64,000 nucleotides of DNA from Thamnidium elegans (GCA_025201345.1 JAIXMG010000029.1:186001-250000); one strand, 5' to 3'. Numbered from the stretch's first letter, positions 33,980 through 46,730 are shown. A program made the numbers and translations. Notes: generated from the letters alone by a model not told the origin.

Positions 33980-35114
33980 TGTTGATTCAAGTTGAAGCTT
34001 TCTTTACAAAGTAAAAAAAAAAAAAAAAAAAAAAAATCTGTGTCAAAACCAAATAGTGTGAAAGAAAATATGACTGTTAAATATTTCTTCTCCAAAGTAT
34101 TGATTGGTTTTCAAAGACTATTCTTTATACATTGTACTTTCGAAATGACGCGTGGTAATACGATACTGGACTACTCTCAAAAGAAATCATTACATGTTTA
34201 TATTATACAATGGATATCTTGAGCCAGAGGGCAATTTGTGGTCAAGATTAATCAAGTCATCTTTTCTATTCATCCCAATATATGGGATGGTGGTTCCCTA
34301 AATAGGAACAGTGTGACTTTTGGAATCAACTTAATTTAGCCAGTGTCAAAAGCTGATAGAAAAGGGAGATGATTAGAAAAAGAAAGGCCCTCCTTCTATA
34401 AACACTAGTGTAGCTTATGGGGTCTGCTTGAGTGTGCTTATTTTTTCATATATTATAGCTCAATCTATCCTGAAGAGAAATAAGTAAAAAAATTAGGTGT
34501 ATCATCAAGTTTTTGCCAATCAGGTTTACATATACTGAAGAACTTTAAATAAAACCAGAACTATAAAACAAACAAAAACATAATACATGTCTGTTCTTTC
34601 CGACAGTACCTTAGTACATAAGTAAATGGAGAGATGATTATAAAATATAAATGTCTTTTAAAAAAAAAGTATATTCAAATTCAATCTACTTGTATAATAG
34701 ACGAGTACGATAAAGAAAAAATCTACATGGAACCAACGTTAAAAAAGAATCATTGTTATCATCCTTAAAAGTTGGTGTAATTACCGTAAAAATCACATCA
34801 TTTTTTATCAACAATCCTTTTTTTAAATTTCAATAGTTTTAAGCCGCCGATAAACGACTTCTTCTATCAGCAATATCAGTCAATGCCTGCGCGTCTACTA
34901 CATTTTCTCGCAGCTAATCAACAAACATGGTAAAGACTTCGACATAGAACCTCTTCAATTACACTAAAAAAGATAAGCTTTTCTGAACAAAAACGCTGAT
35001 TACTAATGTAGAGTGGCAAGCGAGTCGTGACTGTTCAATGAAGGTGTTAAACTTGGAAAAAAAAAACTGGCCCCCTACACTGTTTCTTTATTTTTCTCTT
35101 TACTTATACAAACC
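33980..35114. other. Divergent intergenic region upstream of COX17
   Basis: This 1.1-kb region separates the divergent unknown gene and COX17. Two small hairpins stand out: CATCCCA/TGGGATG (34272-34290) and, just after, GTTCC/GGAAC (34293-34309). The frame at 33992-34222 starts in an A-run and is not convincing. Confidence 0.45.
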
Positions 35115-35318
35115 ATGGCCGAACCCGTAAAGTCAACTTTAACCCATTCTGGTGAACTCCCCATTGGTAAAGATGGAAAGCCTCTTAAGCCATGTTGTGC
35201 ATGTCCCGAAACTAAAAAAGTTCGTGATGAGTGTGTCTTTCAAAAGGGTGAAGAAAACTGTCAAGAACTTATTCAAGCCCATATTACCTGTATGCGTAAT
35301 TTAGGCTTCAAAATTTAA
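35115..35318 (+). CDS. COX17: Cytochrome c oxidase copper chaperone Cox17
   Basis: A 67-residue single exon. Cox17 carries Cu(I) in the mitochondrial intermembrane space and hands it to Sco1 and Cox11 for cytochrome oxidase assembly. The sequence shows the copper site [16 protein letters not shown] and the twin-Cys CHCH pattern, with the second pair in [19 protein letters not shown]. Spacing and length match the family exactly. Like other CHCH proteins it has no cleavable presequence and would be trapped by Mia40 oxidation (family knowledge). Confidence 0.97.
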   Translation: MAEPVKSTLTHSGELPIGKDGKPLKPCCACPETKKVRDECVFQKGEENCQELIQAHITCMRNLGFKI

Positions 35319-35960
35319 AGAGAAAATAGCCGTAGACTCTTTTTTATTGTATTTATATTTACCATCTCACATACTTATTTACCAAAAAAAAAAAAAAAAA
35401 AAAATCAGTTAGACGTAGCAACTGTTTAATAAAGTCATCAATAAACTTTGCAATAAAACTGCGTATGAATTAGTATAGGGAGTTTTTTTTTGTGAATAGT
35501 ATAGATTTTGTAAAGACAGGATTCACTGAATAATATAGATATGGCAAGTGCTTTCGGAAGGAGACGGGTCATTATGTGTCAAAATCCCTGCAGTGGGATT
35601 TACCGAGTTTAACTATGCAACTATAAAAGCCTTTTTGTGTTTAACAGTAGTTTACGATAACTCGCCACATATAACGAAAGAGATTTATTTTTGAATATTA
35701 TTAGGAAATATTTTGCTTTGAGCAGGAAAAAAAAATAAAAAAAAAATACGATACTTGTTTAAATATTCAAGTAACAGCAATACTATAGTTATACTTGTTA
35801 GTTATACTCACGCTAGAGCTGTCAATAGCATATTTCCCTTTTTGGATCCGTCTAAAACTGAACTTTTTGAATGCATCACTATATTTAAAAACCGCGATAT
35901 CTCCCTGTGTGATGAACGACTCCGCACTTGTTTGTGTTTTATTGCTTACCATAAAAAAAC
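35319..35960. other. Intergenic, COX17 3' end / GGTase promoter
   Basis: An A-run lies near 35383-35403. A perfect 7-bp stem, AAATCCC/GGGATTT with a 6-nt loop, lies at 35582-35601. Overlapping open frames on both strands near 35755-36019 are not supported as genes. Confidence 0.4.
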
Positions 35961-37358
35961 ATGACAGAAGCTTCACAGGATTTCGACAGAGCAAAACTTG
36001 TCAAGTACTTCAAGTCTAACTTGACTATGCTTCCCACACACTACACACAAACCGAAACAAACAGGTAATAACAATAGAACATACTCATCTGTACCTGATG
36101 ACAATCATTTGACAACTTTTTCTTAAAAAAAAGAATGACACTGGCGTTTTTTTGTTTAGGCTCCTTAAGTTTATTAGGTGAACTCGAATCAAATGTTACT
36201 GAACAAAATAGACTTGATTGGATTGATTGGATTTATGCTCAACAAGTTGTACCAACTGGAAAAACTCCAGATGCCAACGAGACTGCTTGTGGATTCAGAG
36301 GATCTTCTTGGTCTGGAAGACCTTTCGATCCTCACGCTGTAAAAAAAAAAAAAATTACTTTGAGTAAAAAAAGACGTACGACTAACTTTTTCGTTACTAG
36401 ACTACTTGCGAATTTCAACACTATGATACTAGCCACGTCGCAAACACATATACCGCTTTACTCAGTCTTTTGCTCCTTGGCGATGATCTTTCTCGCGTCA
36501 ATAGAAAGGCTATTACTAAAGCTTTAAGTTTATTACAACAAGAGGATGGAAGGTAATAAGACCATAAATAAAGGAGGAATCATGTTACTCAAGTTTCATA
36601 TCTAGTATTGCTCCCACTTTTGGAAGTTTAGAAAGAGACGTTAGATTCATATATTGTGCTTGTGCCATTTCATATATCCTTAACGATTGGTCTGGGATTA
36701 ATATTGAAAACACAGTGGAACATATCAAACAATTGCAAGTAAGATGAACAAAAAAAGTATTATTTTATTTTTGACGACTAAAAGTACTGAAATTTTTGCA
36801 TATTTATCTTAGTCCTATGAGCACGGTATTGCTCAATGCCCTCAACAAGAAGCACACGGAGGATCTACGTTTTGTGGAATAGCCGCTTTGTCGCTGATGG
36901 ATAAATTAGATGAAGGTGTTTTAAATAAAGAAGAGTTTATTAAATGGTGTCTTCTCCGTCAAATCAGTGGGTTCCAAGGCAGACCTAACAAGTTGGCTGA
37001 TGTATGCTATGGATTTTGGATTGGTGCCTCGTTAGAGATTATGGGTCATTTTGACCTCGTAAACCATGAAGAAATGAGAGCATTTTTAACAAAGTGTCAA
37101 CCAAAGATGGGCGGGTTTGGTAAAGATCCCGAATCATATTCTGGCAAGTCTTTCAACTGTATAAAAGTATATATATTTCTAACTAGCTTATTTTTTATTT
37201 TTTTAGATCTTTTGCACTCATATATGGGCGTTGCTGTCTTATCCTTGATGAAAGAACCTGGAATTCAAGAAATTGATCCTGCATTAAATGTACCGCTGTC
37301 TGCTTATAAGCATTTGAAAGAAAATACTGTATTTTGGAAACAATCAATAATAGAATAA
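35961..37358 (+). CDS. CDC43: Protein geranylgeranyltransferase type I, beta subunit
   Basis: This is the catalytic beta subunit that, with the shared alpha subunit, attaches geranylgeranyl to C-terminal CaaL boxes of Rho-type GTPases. About six exons begin MTEASQDFDRAKLVKYFKSN. Prenyltransferase repeats are visible: NRMTLAFFCLGSLSLLGEL, HVANTYTALLSLLLLGDDL, AHGGSTFCGIAALSLMDKL, GFQGRPNKLADVCYGFWIGA, GGFGKDPES and a last repeat beginning with DLLHSYMGVAVLSLM. The D-x-C of LADVCYGFW and the late His of LLHSYMG are the expected zinc ligands. Exon 2 begins at an AG just before AATGACACTGG (36134). I choose type I beta over farnesyl- or Rab-GGTase beta from the repeat wording. Confidence 0.9.
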
Positions 37359-37919
37359 ATAATCATACCATATATACTTGGTTCATTGACAGTACCATTA
37401 TCGACCGCAATAAAGATCATAAAAAAATTGCCCTTTAATTTGTTTCATTTTCGAGGTAATACTACGTATTGGTGGTTTACTATTTTCAACTTAACTATTA
37501 ATGTGTTTTACACACATGCACCATTGATTTTCGTACAGTTTCTAAAAAATTTAAATTTTTGAAAGCCTCCTACGTATTCAGTCGGTTGTTCGTATAATCA
37601 AAAGAAAAAACGAAGCGTAATGTTACAACGAACTAGACAAACACGTATAAGAAAGACTTAGCTACTACATATATATGAGCACCGTTAACTTCTTTGCAGA
37701 AACTTACAAAGTACAAAATGAGCTAAAACAAGTGTAATGGAACGAGTACACAGAGGATTTGTGATTCGTCATGTGCGACAAATATAAATAGATGTAATCT
37801 TTTGACCTTGCTAAGCCAATCCTTTTTCTTTTTTCTCTTTTCTTTTTCTCTTTTCTTTTCTTCAAAAACTTTTTTTCTAAAAGGAACCTAAAAGCTGTTT
37901 CTTGGGCTTAGAAAGAAAA
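37359..37919. promoter_or_regulatory. Promoter region of the Sel1-repeat gene
   Basis: This 561-bp gap contains the 36-bp element around 37510-37546 (core ACCATTGATTTTC) that recurs after the Sel1 gene at about 42244-42279, and a CT-rich stretch (37817-37862) just upstream of the start. No other gene is seen. Confidence 0.45.
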
Positions 37920-40900
37920 ATGGAATTATTTGGTAAGACACAACAATTTGTTTCGTATATTCAAACGCTAATAAAAAAGAACGGAAAATTCAGACAAAAC
38001 AACGGCCAACGACCGGTATAAAACGGGAAAGAAACAATACGACAGCAAAAACTATAACGCAGCGTTGGGTGGTTTTTTAGAAGCCGCAGAGGGTAATCAC
38101 GCTGATGCACAATACTTTTTAGGTGTTTTATATGAGGATGGATATGGAGTTGATGTCAATTACGACGTGGCACTTTCCTGGTACTTAAAAGCAGCAGAAC
38201 AAGGGAATTCGGGTGCACAAAACAATATTGGTATTTTATATGAGAATGGACACGGTGTTGATGTCAATTACGAAGCGGCACTTTCCTGGTACTTAAAAGC
38301 AGCAGAACAAGGACTTTCATATGCACAAAACAATATTGGTATTTTATATAAGAATGGACAGGGTGTTGATGTCAATTACGACGTGGCACTTTCCTGGTAC
38401 TTAAAAGCAGCAGAACAAGGGAATTCGGGTGCACAAAACAATATTGGTATTTTATATGAGAATGGACACGGTGTTGATGTCAATTATGACGTGGCACTTT
38501 CCTGGTACTTGAAAGCAGCAGAACAAGGGAATTCAGGTGCACAAAACAATATTGGTGTTTTATATGAGAATGGACACGGTGTTGATGTCAATTACGAAGC
38601 GGCACTTTCCTGGTTCTTAAAAGCAGCAGAACAAGGACTTTCAGATGCACAAAACAATATTGGTATTTTATATAAGAATGGACAGGGTGTTGATGTCAAT
38701 TACGACGTGGCACTTTCCTGGTACTTAAAAGCAGCAGAACAAGGGAATTCAGGTGCACAAAACAATATTGGTATTTTATATGAGAATGGATATGGAGTTG
38801 ATGTCAATTACGATGTGGCACTTTCCTGGTACTTAAAAGCAGCAGAACAAGGACTTTCATATGCACAAAGCAATATTGGTGATTTATATAAGAATGGACA
38901 GGGTGTTGATGTCAATTACGATGTGGTACTTTCCTGGTACTTAAAAGCAGCAGAACAAGGACTTTCATATGCACAAAACAATATTGGTGTTTTATATCAG
39001 AATGGACACGGTGTCGATGTCAATTACGATATGGCACTTTCCTGGTACTTAAAAGCAGCAGAACAAGGAGATTCATATGCACAAAGCAATATTGGTATTT
39101 TATATGAGAATGGACACAGTGTTGATGCCAATTACGATATGGCACTTTCCTGGTTCTTAAAAGCAGCAGAACAAGGAAATCCAGATGCACAAAACAATAT
39201 TGGTATTTTATATAAGAATGGACAGGGTGTTGATGTCAATTACGACGTGGCACTTTCCTGGTACTTAAAAGCAGCAGAACAAGGACTTTCATATGCACAA
39301 AGCAATATTGGTGATTTATATAAGAATGGATATGGAGTTGATGTCAATTACGACGTGGCACTTTCCTGGTACTTAAAGGCAGCAGAACAAGGGTATTCAT
39401 ATGCACAAAGCAATATTGGTGATTTATATAAGAATGGATATGGAGTTGATGTCAATTACGACGTGGCACTTTCCTGGTACTTAAAGGCAGCAGAACAAGG
39501 GCATTCAGGTGCACAAAACAATATTGGTGCTTTCTATCAAAATGGATATGGAGTTGATGCCAATTACGAAGTGGCACTTTCCTGGTACTTAAAGGCAGCA
39601 GAACAAGGACTTTCATATACACAAAACAGTATAGGTGATTTATATAAGAATGGACACGGTGTTGATGTCAATTACGACGTGGCACTTTCCTGGTACTTAA
39701 AGGCAGCAGAACAAGGGTATTCATATGCACAAAGCAACATTGGTGATTTATATAAGAATGGATATGGAGTTGATGCCAATTACGACGTGGCACTTTCCTG
39801 GTACTTAAAGGCAGCAGAACAAGGGTATTCATATGCACAAAGCAACATTGGTGATTTATATAAGAATGGATATGGAGTTGATGCCAATTACGAAGTGGCA
39901 CTTTCCTGGTACTTAAAGGCAGCAGAACAAGGGTATTCATATGCACAAAGCAACATTGGTGATTTATATAAGAATGGATATGGAGTTGATGCCAATTACG
40001 AAGTGGCACTTTCCTGGTACTTAAAGGCAGCAGAACAAGGGTATTCATATGCACAAAGCAACATTGGTGATTTATATAAGAATGGATATGGAGTTGATGT
40101 CAATTACGAAGTGGCGCTTTCGTGGTACTTAAAAGCAGCAGAACAAGGAGATTCATATGCACAAAACAGTATTGGTGTTTTATATGAGGATGGGCACGGT
40201 GTTGATGTCAATTACGACGTGGCACTTTCCTGGTACTTAAAAGCAGCAGAACAAGGAGATTCATATGCACAAAACAATATTGGTGCTTTCTATCAAAATG
40301 GATATGGAGTTGATGTCAATTACGACGTGGCACTTTCCTGGTACTTAAAGGCAGCAGAACAAGGGTATTCATATGCACAAAGCAACATTGGTGATTTATA
40401 TAAGAATGGATATGGAGTTGATGTCAATTACGAAGTGGCGCTTTCGTGGTACTTAAAAGCAGCAGAACAAGGAGATTCATATGCACAAAACAGTATTGGT
40501 GTTTTATATGAGGATGGGCACGGTGTTGATGTCAATTACGACGTGGCACTTTCCTGGTACTTAAAAGCAGCAGAACAAGGGCATTCAGGTGCACAAAACA
40601 ATATTGGTGCTTTCTATCAAAATGGATATGGAGTTGATGTCAATTACGACGTGGCACTTTCCTGGTACTTAAAGGCAGCAGAACAAGGGTATTCATATGC
40701 ACAAAGCAACATTGGTGATTTATATAAGAATGGATATGGAGTTGATGTCAATTACGAAGTGGCGCTTTCGTGGTACTTAAAAGCAGCAGAACAAGGAGAT
40801 TCATATGCACAAAACAGTATTGGTGATTTATATGAGAATGGATATGGAGTTGAAATCAATTACGAAGTGGCGCTTTCGTGGTACTTAAAAGCAGCAGAAC

Positions 40901-41937
40901 AAGGAAATTCAGACGCACAAACCAGTATTGGTATATTCTATTGCCGTGGAAATGGTGTAAACCAAAGTTTTAATATGGCCAGAGAATGGTTTATGAAGGC
41001 TGCAGAAGGAGGAGATGTAGAATCTCAGGTTATTATGGGTAAGTTATGTAAAGATGGAAAAGGGGCCGAGAAAAATTATATCGAGTCAATGAGATGGTTT
41101 AAAAAAGCTGCAAATGGCAATAATGCTGAGGCAATGTATAGAGTTGCTGAGCAGTTTTATAATGGTCAAGGTGTAGCCAAGGACGATAAAGAGGCAATAC
41201 ACTGGTTTACAAAAGCCGCTGAAAGAGGGTACACTCTTGCTCAAAACTCTCTTGGTAAAATGTACAAGGAAGGGTATGGTTCTCCTGTGAATTACGAAGA
41301 AGCATGCAAATGGTATAAAATGGCATCGGATAGTGGGAATGCTTTTGGACAAATAAATATAGCAGACATGTATTACGAGGGATTAGGTGTTGGAAGAGAT
41401 TACGATGAGTCAATTCGTTTATATCGATTGGCGGCAGAAAGTGACTACATGGCAAAAACTAAAGTTGGACATTGCTATCGACACGGCCACGGTGTAGAAT
41501 TAGATCTTGATAAAGCATTTGAGTGGTATACATTGGCAGCCAAAGCAGGGGACAAAGAGGGTCAGATAAACCTTGGTACTATGTATCTTGATGGATTTGG
41601 TACCGAGATTAATCTTGATGTAGCTCTTGAATGGTTTGAAAAGTCATTAGAAAATGGGTATGAACCAGCACGAGCATACATTGACCAAGTAAAGACTAAA
41701 AAACTTCAATCGCGGATATGGTTACATGTAGAAAGCGAGGCTAAAAACGAGCTGGAAACAGATTTAGAAAGAGAAGCGAGAGAAGCAAAAGAGCAAATTG
41801 CTATATTGCTAGAAAAACTTGCAATGAAGGATTTAGAAATTGAAAATCTCTCAAAAACAGCCAAAATAGATGCGAATGCAGATGTACCAACTCCTTCTCC
41901 CGGATTAGCTGAAGCTGATTTAACACAAAGAAGATGA
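37920..41937 (+). CDS. Giant Sel1-like repeat protein
   Basis: Two exons: a 13-nt first exon (37920-37932, MELF) and 37994-41937, giving 1318 residues. After a short lead (YDSKNYNAALGGFLEAA) come 26 almost identical 36-residue Sel1 repeats, then about eight diverged Sel1 units, and a C-terminal coiled coil (EREAREAKEQIAILLEKL) with an acidic end. Sel1 repeats form alpha-alpha solenoids that serve as adaptors, for example in chitin synthase activation (Chs4/Skt5-like) and ER-associated degradation. There is no signal peptide, no membrane segment and no C-terminal prenylation box, so I do not call it Skt5. A cytosolic scaffold is the best guess. The diverged C-terminal units look like the ancestral part; the uniform block looks recently expanded. 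Confidence 0.92.
38098..40905 (+). repeat. 26 tandem 108-bp Sel1 units
   Basis: The block is 26 head-to-tail units of exactly 108 bp (36 residues) with no indels. The core VALSWYLKAAEQG is nearly invariant at DNA level, and variation is concentrated in about eight positions (residues 1-3, 7-11 and 14-17 of the unit). Units 20-22 (40150-40473) and 23-25 (40474-40797) form a three-unit, 324-bp higher-order duplication, and units 16-19 are almost identical to each other. Confidence 0.97.
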
Positions 41938-42489
41938 AAGGTTCCAAAAACCGCATTATCGCAAAAAACCTCTCATATTCTTTGAAGTTTAATGCATATA
42001 TCATATATTTCTATGTCTATTTAGTAGAAAATCTCCCAAATGCCTATATGACATATTACTAAGTAATAAAAAAAAATGTGTTCCGTTTTTTCTCTGTCAA
42101 CAGCTATATATATAAAAGCGGTTGCTGCATTTCTACTACAGAAAGCAAGTTCCATCCCCACCAAAGGATAGGTATCAAACAAATAAACAGTTAGCGTTGA
42201 TTGCATCATTTAATAGTTCAACATTACTTTTCAACTAAACGAATACACTCATGTACCATTGATTTTCATACAGTTTTTAATTTTTTTATTTTATAAAAAA
42301 GCCATGCATAAAATCGAAGGTGTACGAAAACCAATAGTACGTAAGCGTATAATTGTCTTTTCCCTTTGCAGGATTTCCGAAAATGAACTTTATCTTTTTT
42401 TTTTTCGGTGACCGCATCAGCCAAGCATTTGTAGGGTTTTTTTTTTTCTGGGTTTTTTTCTTTTTTCTTTTTACTTCCGTACTTGAACA
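41938..42489. promoter_or_regulatory. Intergenic, Sel1 3' end / DENND11 promoter
   Basis: This 552-bp gap carries the second copy of the 36-bp element (42244-42279). T-rich stretches precede the next start. The minus-strand frames here are low-complexity or fragmentary. Confidence 0.45.
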
Positions 42490-44630
42490 ATGGAGCTAGA
42501 ACAAAGTGAATTGAACGCGATTCGAGCAGATGACTCTCACCAGATAGAAGTGTAATAAAGTACCCTTTTTTCTTTCTTTTTATGGCCTCTCCTATTTAAA
42601 CTCTCTTTTTCTTTTTTTTTTCTTTTATGTACACATAGTGTAGAAGAAAGTGTTCATAACGTACTTGCTGTATTTGTAGTACAATTTGACGTACATAAAG
42701 GAAACGTAGTGGAATGGCAATACCCTACTGGTAAAAAAAAAAAAAAGTATATATGTTCTTTTTTAGCGCTCGGAAAAAATTAATACTTTATAGACTTTGA
42801 CTTGGAAGGAGTTGAATTCCAAGCTATCTGTAGTGGACTACATAGAATTTCATCGGATGTTATGTATGTTTTTTTTGTTACAGCTAAACAATAATAATAC
42901 TAACATATGATACTAGTTATTTCTCGCGACAAAGCCTGTATGGTATCAGTGTGTTTCAAAATAAGCCAACGGAATCCAATCGAGGAGCACATATGAAAGC
43001 AATTGGGATGATTGTGCAACCTACCGCCAACACAGGAGTATGTGGAAAAGTATGGACTCATGAACATTTTTTAAAGAAAGAATTAAGGTACAAACAGAAA
43101 AAAATCTTAACTTCTTTTTTTTACTCAGTATTATTTTAAGTAAGCATATGGATGAGACAAATGATGATCCTGCTCAATACGAGTCACTGTTAAAATATTA
43201 TACCCATTACCAATATCAAGAGGGACAAGATCAAGATATACCTGTCTTTCATTTTCCAACTGCTAATCATCACAGTGTCAACTACAACTTGAAACATAAT
43301 GCGGTAAAATCAGTTTCAAAGCAAGAATTTGGAGCTGATACATTTTCTCAGTTTGTGCATACATTTGGTCCAGATGTATTTATATTATGGAAAGCTGCTT
43401 TATTAAGAAAAAGAATCATGCTAATTCATATGCCTCCTATGGAAATTGCTTGCAAATACGGTAAATAAATAACAAAGGAGGTTAAACAACAATAACAACA
43501 ACAAAAAGACTCAAGTTATTTTTATTAGTGTACAATATTTATTTATTAGGCCAAATACCATCTCAATTTCAAAATGGTAAAAGTGATATTATACCTAAAT
43601 TTACTGTAGGTGTCAATGATATTCCTCAACTTGAGAAAAAGAATCAAACGTATGTTGCATGTAAGTTTTTATTATTATTATTATTATTAGTATTGTGTGT
43701 ATATGTATAACAATAATTAATTTAGGTACACCTGATTCTATATTTCAAATCAAAACGGATCTTTACGATGTATTAATTACACTACCACCAGCCAGTAACC
43801 GGCCACATTTTAAATCTAGTGTGATATCTACAAAGCATAATTCGGCAGACTTTACTCGATTTCGTATCATGTGGAAGCAACTGATGTCAAGCTCTAGTAC
43901 ATCATGGGCAGAATACGTAGCATCTGAACCCAATGATATTGTTGGTACCACTACAGCACTAATGACAGGTATTTGCTATTGGTTGTATGAAGACCCACAT
44001 GAACCTTCTACAATTTCAAATAAAATCTATTCTTCTTGGCAAAACTTGTTTGCTGGATCAAGTCGTAATAGTAATAACCAATTGCCTATTTTTTTAAATC
44101 AAACTTCTACTGCCGATGAAAGTCAAAATTTACTATTTGATGAAGATGAAGAAGATGCTATGGAGATTAGTAATAATGAAGTCTTTAATGTTGTTGCTGC
44201 AAGAGAGCCAAGTGAATTGTATAGTAGTAATAGTAGTCATTTGGATGCACTTGTAAAAGAAGATAATGAAATTTTACTTGGGTAAGTTTTAACCAATATA
44301 TATATGTATATATGCCCTAAACAACCTTTTCTTTTTTTTTCTTCTCCTAGATTCTTTCACTCGTTAACTTATTATTTATTATCTACGTTAAAAACGATAT
44401 TATCTATGAACGAAGAAGACGGTTGTGATATTATACACTTGTATCCTAAAGATATGGTTCAACTAGGTTTGGATCCTCTTGCCGATATTGCTTTTATCAC
44501 TGAGCTTTCAAAATTATACTTTAGAAAAAGAGTTCTGGTTCGTGGCATCCATAATCCTCAAGCATGTATAACCTTATGCTGTTGTCAGCCATTCAAAAAG
44601 AAAAACAATAGCGGTTCAATTCGTATTTAA
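42490..44630 (+). CDS. DENND11/LCHN-type DENN-domain protein
   Basis: About eight exons starting MELEQSELNAIRADDSHQIE (ATG 42490). The N-terminal signature VLAVFVVQFDVHKGNVVEWQ, then DLEGVEFQAICSGLHRISSD and YGISVFQNKP, is typical of the LCHN family (yeast Anr2 belongs to it). Later exons give FGPDVFILWKAALLRKRIML, VGVNDIPQLEKK, PNDIVGTTTALMTGICYWLY and a terminal FHSLTYYLLSTLKTIL. The family has a DENN-like fold and is suspected to act on Rab GTPases, but its cellular role is poorly known. An acidic insert (FDEDEEDAMEIS) lies near the C-terminus. It ends 19 bp from the convergent neighbour. Confidence 0.88.
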
Positions 44631-44649
44631 TTTATAATAATAAAAATTT

Positions 44650-45528
44650 TCAGCATAGGAATTCTCTACAACGCCATAATGCAACGGATAATTCAACTGT
44701 TTCCAATGTCTTTGGAACACCTATAACCATTGATCCTGATAATTTTATAGATTCAATTTGTTCTTTCGTCCAAATATGATTTACATTGTAGTAAGGTATA
44801 TGATGATGCTGAGTGTCTATTGATTGTATTGTATGATTCAACTCACATACTTTACTTGTTGGTTCAAACGATAATATACACTGGTATCCCATCGCAGACG
44901 GTACGTTTGATGTCCATTGCGATGATGTAGATGGCGTAAGTACATGAAATGTTTTGATGGGACGTTTTGAAAACTGCATAAAACTTTCTTTGCATATTAA
45001 ACTCTGAACGTGATCCAACATATCTATTCTATACACAGCTGATCCTCTAAACGCTGATTTATAACCTCCTTTTCCAAATAAATCCAATACCTTTTTTGAA
45101 AGGATAACGTATACTCCTTTTCCACTGGTTTTTTTCAAGGTAGGAAATGCCCATAGCGCTTTGGTGGGTTGGTGCCACCCTTGTCCAAAACGAAGTAGTA
45201 ACTCTTTTCAAAAATAAATATAAACATCAAATAATAAAGAGAGAGAGAAAAAAAACCACTTACTGGATGGAAATTGACGACTGTAAAAGGTACAGGTTCT
45301 TAAAGGAGAAGCTAGCATATTAGCTACGAAAAAAAATAAAAGTGTAAGTCTAACGAGTACGCGAAAACAATATCACATACCATATGGACTAACTGCTATT
45401 TTAGCTTCTAACGAACTCGGTGCTCTTTTAACAAAGTCGATCTTGTCTGCAGGAGAAGGTCTGTTGCCTAGTTTTTTGAGAGGTGTACGCCATTGCTGAA
45501 TAATAGCTGCTAAAGTTCTTTTTGACAT
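44650..45528 (-). CDS. Conserved-looking protein of unknown family
   Basis: Three exons join in phase: MSKRTLAAIIQQWRTPLKKL through EAKIAVSPY, then ANMLASPLRTCTFYSRQFPS, then KLLLRFGQGWHQPTKALWAF to ALWRCREFLC, about 230 residues. The short basic N-terminus and the YANMLASPLRTC block are reminiscent of small mitochondrial proteins, possibly ribosome-associated, but I cannot name the family. It is convergent with DENND11 (19 bp between stops) and divergent from MED31. Confidence 0.7.
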
Positions 45529-46056
45529 GGACAAAAGTATATACAAAAAAAAAAGAAGGTACTTGATGATTTATTTTTTATTTTTTTTAAAAAAAAAAAG
45601 GTGTGACCATCTCGACTGCGATATATATATTTTTTTTTTCAGAATGCGCTTTAAACAAAATCAAGAGTATTGGACTTTGCTAAAGAATTGTTTCGGAAGG
45701 ATGCAAGTATTTCTATCTCTAGCTTCTTTTTTCAGTGCTAAAAGAAGTGGGGGGATACATGCTTTTTAGAAGAAAGAGTTAAATGGAGGAAAATAACTAT
45801 TTACAATATATTATGCAAAATCTGCACTTTTTATGTTGAATATTATACCTGAATGCACGTTATCGTTTTGCCTGCCTAATGGCATAAATTATGTTTGCGT
45901 ATTACAAAACTATTGGGCTCTATGAGATTAGATACTACTTTTACCATCAAAAAATATGCTCATTCCCGCTATCTTTACCAGTCACGACAAGTTACTTGCA
46001 GAAAAAAAATAGTGCTGAGTTGAGGAGATGCTTTTTTACATGTTCTTTATTTCATC
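45529..46056. other. Divergent intergenic region, unknown / MED31
   Basis: A T-run/A-run pair lies near 45576-45600. A plus-strand frame at about 45641-45769 following a CAG reads MRFKQNQEYWTLLKNCF and ends at 45769; it looks protein-like but has no start context or partner exon, so I do not call it. Confidence 0.4.
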
Positions 46057-46561
46057 ATGGCTGAATCAGAAGATAAAAGAAGATTCACTATTGAATTAGA
46101 GTTTATTCAATGTTTATCTAATCCTTGGTACCTGAACCGTACGTAACCCCCTTCCCCCCGGAACAAGAAAATATACTTTTATCTGAAAAAAAAACAATTG
46201 CCTTTGTAGATCTTGCACAACAACAATATTTCAAAGATCCTGCATTTATCAACTACTTGGAATACTTACAATACTGGAAAAAACCAGAGTATGCCAAGTT
46301 TGTAGTGTAAGTGAAAAGAGGGTGGGGGGTTTGATAAGATAAAGAACTTTTATTTTTTTGTACTAAAGTTTATTTTATTTTTGTAGATACCCACACGCTT
46401 TATACTTTTTGGATTTATTACAACACCAACAATTTCGCGATTATATCAGTACTTCAGAAAATACGCAAGAAGTTCATCGTATGCAATATTATCATTGGCA
46501 ATACTTAAGGAACCCACCAGCTACCTCCACCAATGAATTCGCTGCATTAAAAAACGAATAA
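46057..46561 (+). CDS. MED31: Mediator subunit 31 (Soh1)
   Basis: A subunit of the Mediator middle module that links activators to RNA polymerase II. Three exons (46057-46138, 46210 to about 46308, about 46387-46561) join to about 118 residues. The conserved core is intact: FTIELEFIQCLSNPWYLN, YFKDPAFINYLEYLQYWKKP and EYAKFVVYPHALYFLDLLQ. The C-terminal tail HWQYLRNPPATSTNE is also typical. The length is normal for the family. Confidence 0.96.
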
Positions 46562-46730
46562 ATAAATAAAAAAAAAATCTGTACATATAAAGATATTATT
46601 TATTGAAGAAAAAAAAAAAAAAAAAGTTTGAAAAAATAGGCCGAAAAAAAAAGGATAGGAGGAGGACAGATGGAATAAAAAAAAATAAAAAAAAAAAGGT
46701 ATCAAAAAGAAAGGGAAAAAAAAAGTGTGT

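Noticed and set aside
39668..40054. Open minus-strand frame with repeated HMNTLVLLPLSTRKV units
   Set aside because: It is the antisense shadow of the 108-bp Sel1 units; periodic coding repeats keep all frames open together.
38098..40905. CRISPR-like regular repeats
   Set aside because: The units are contiguous coding repeats without unique spacers, in a eukaryotic gene.
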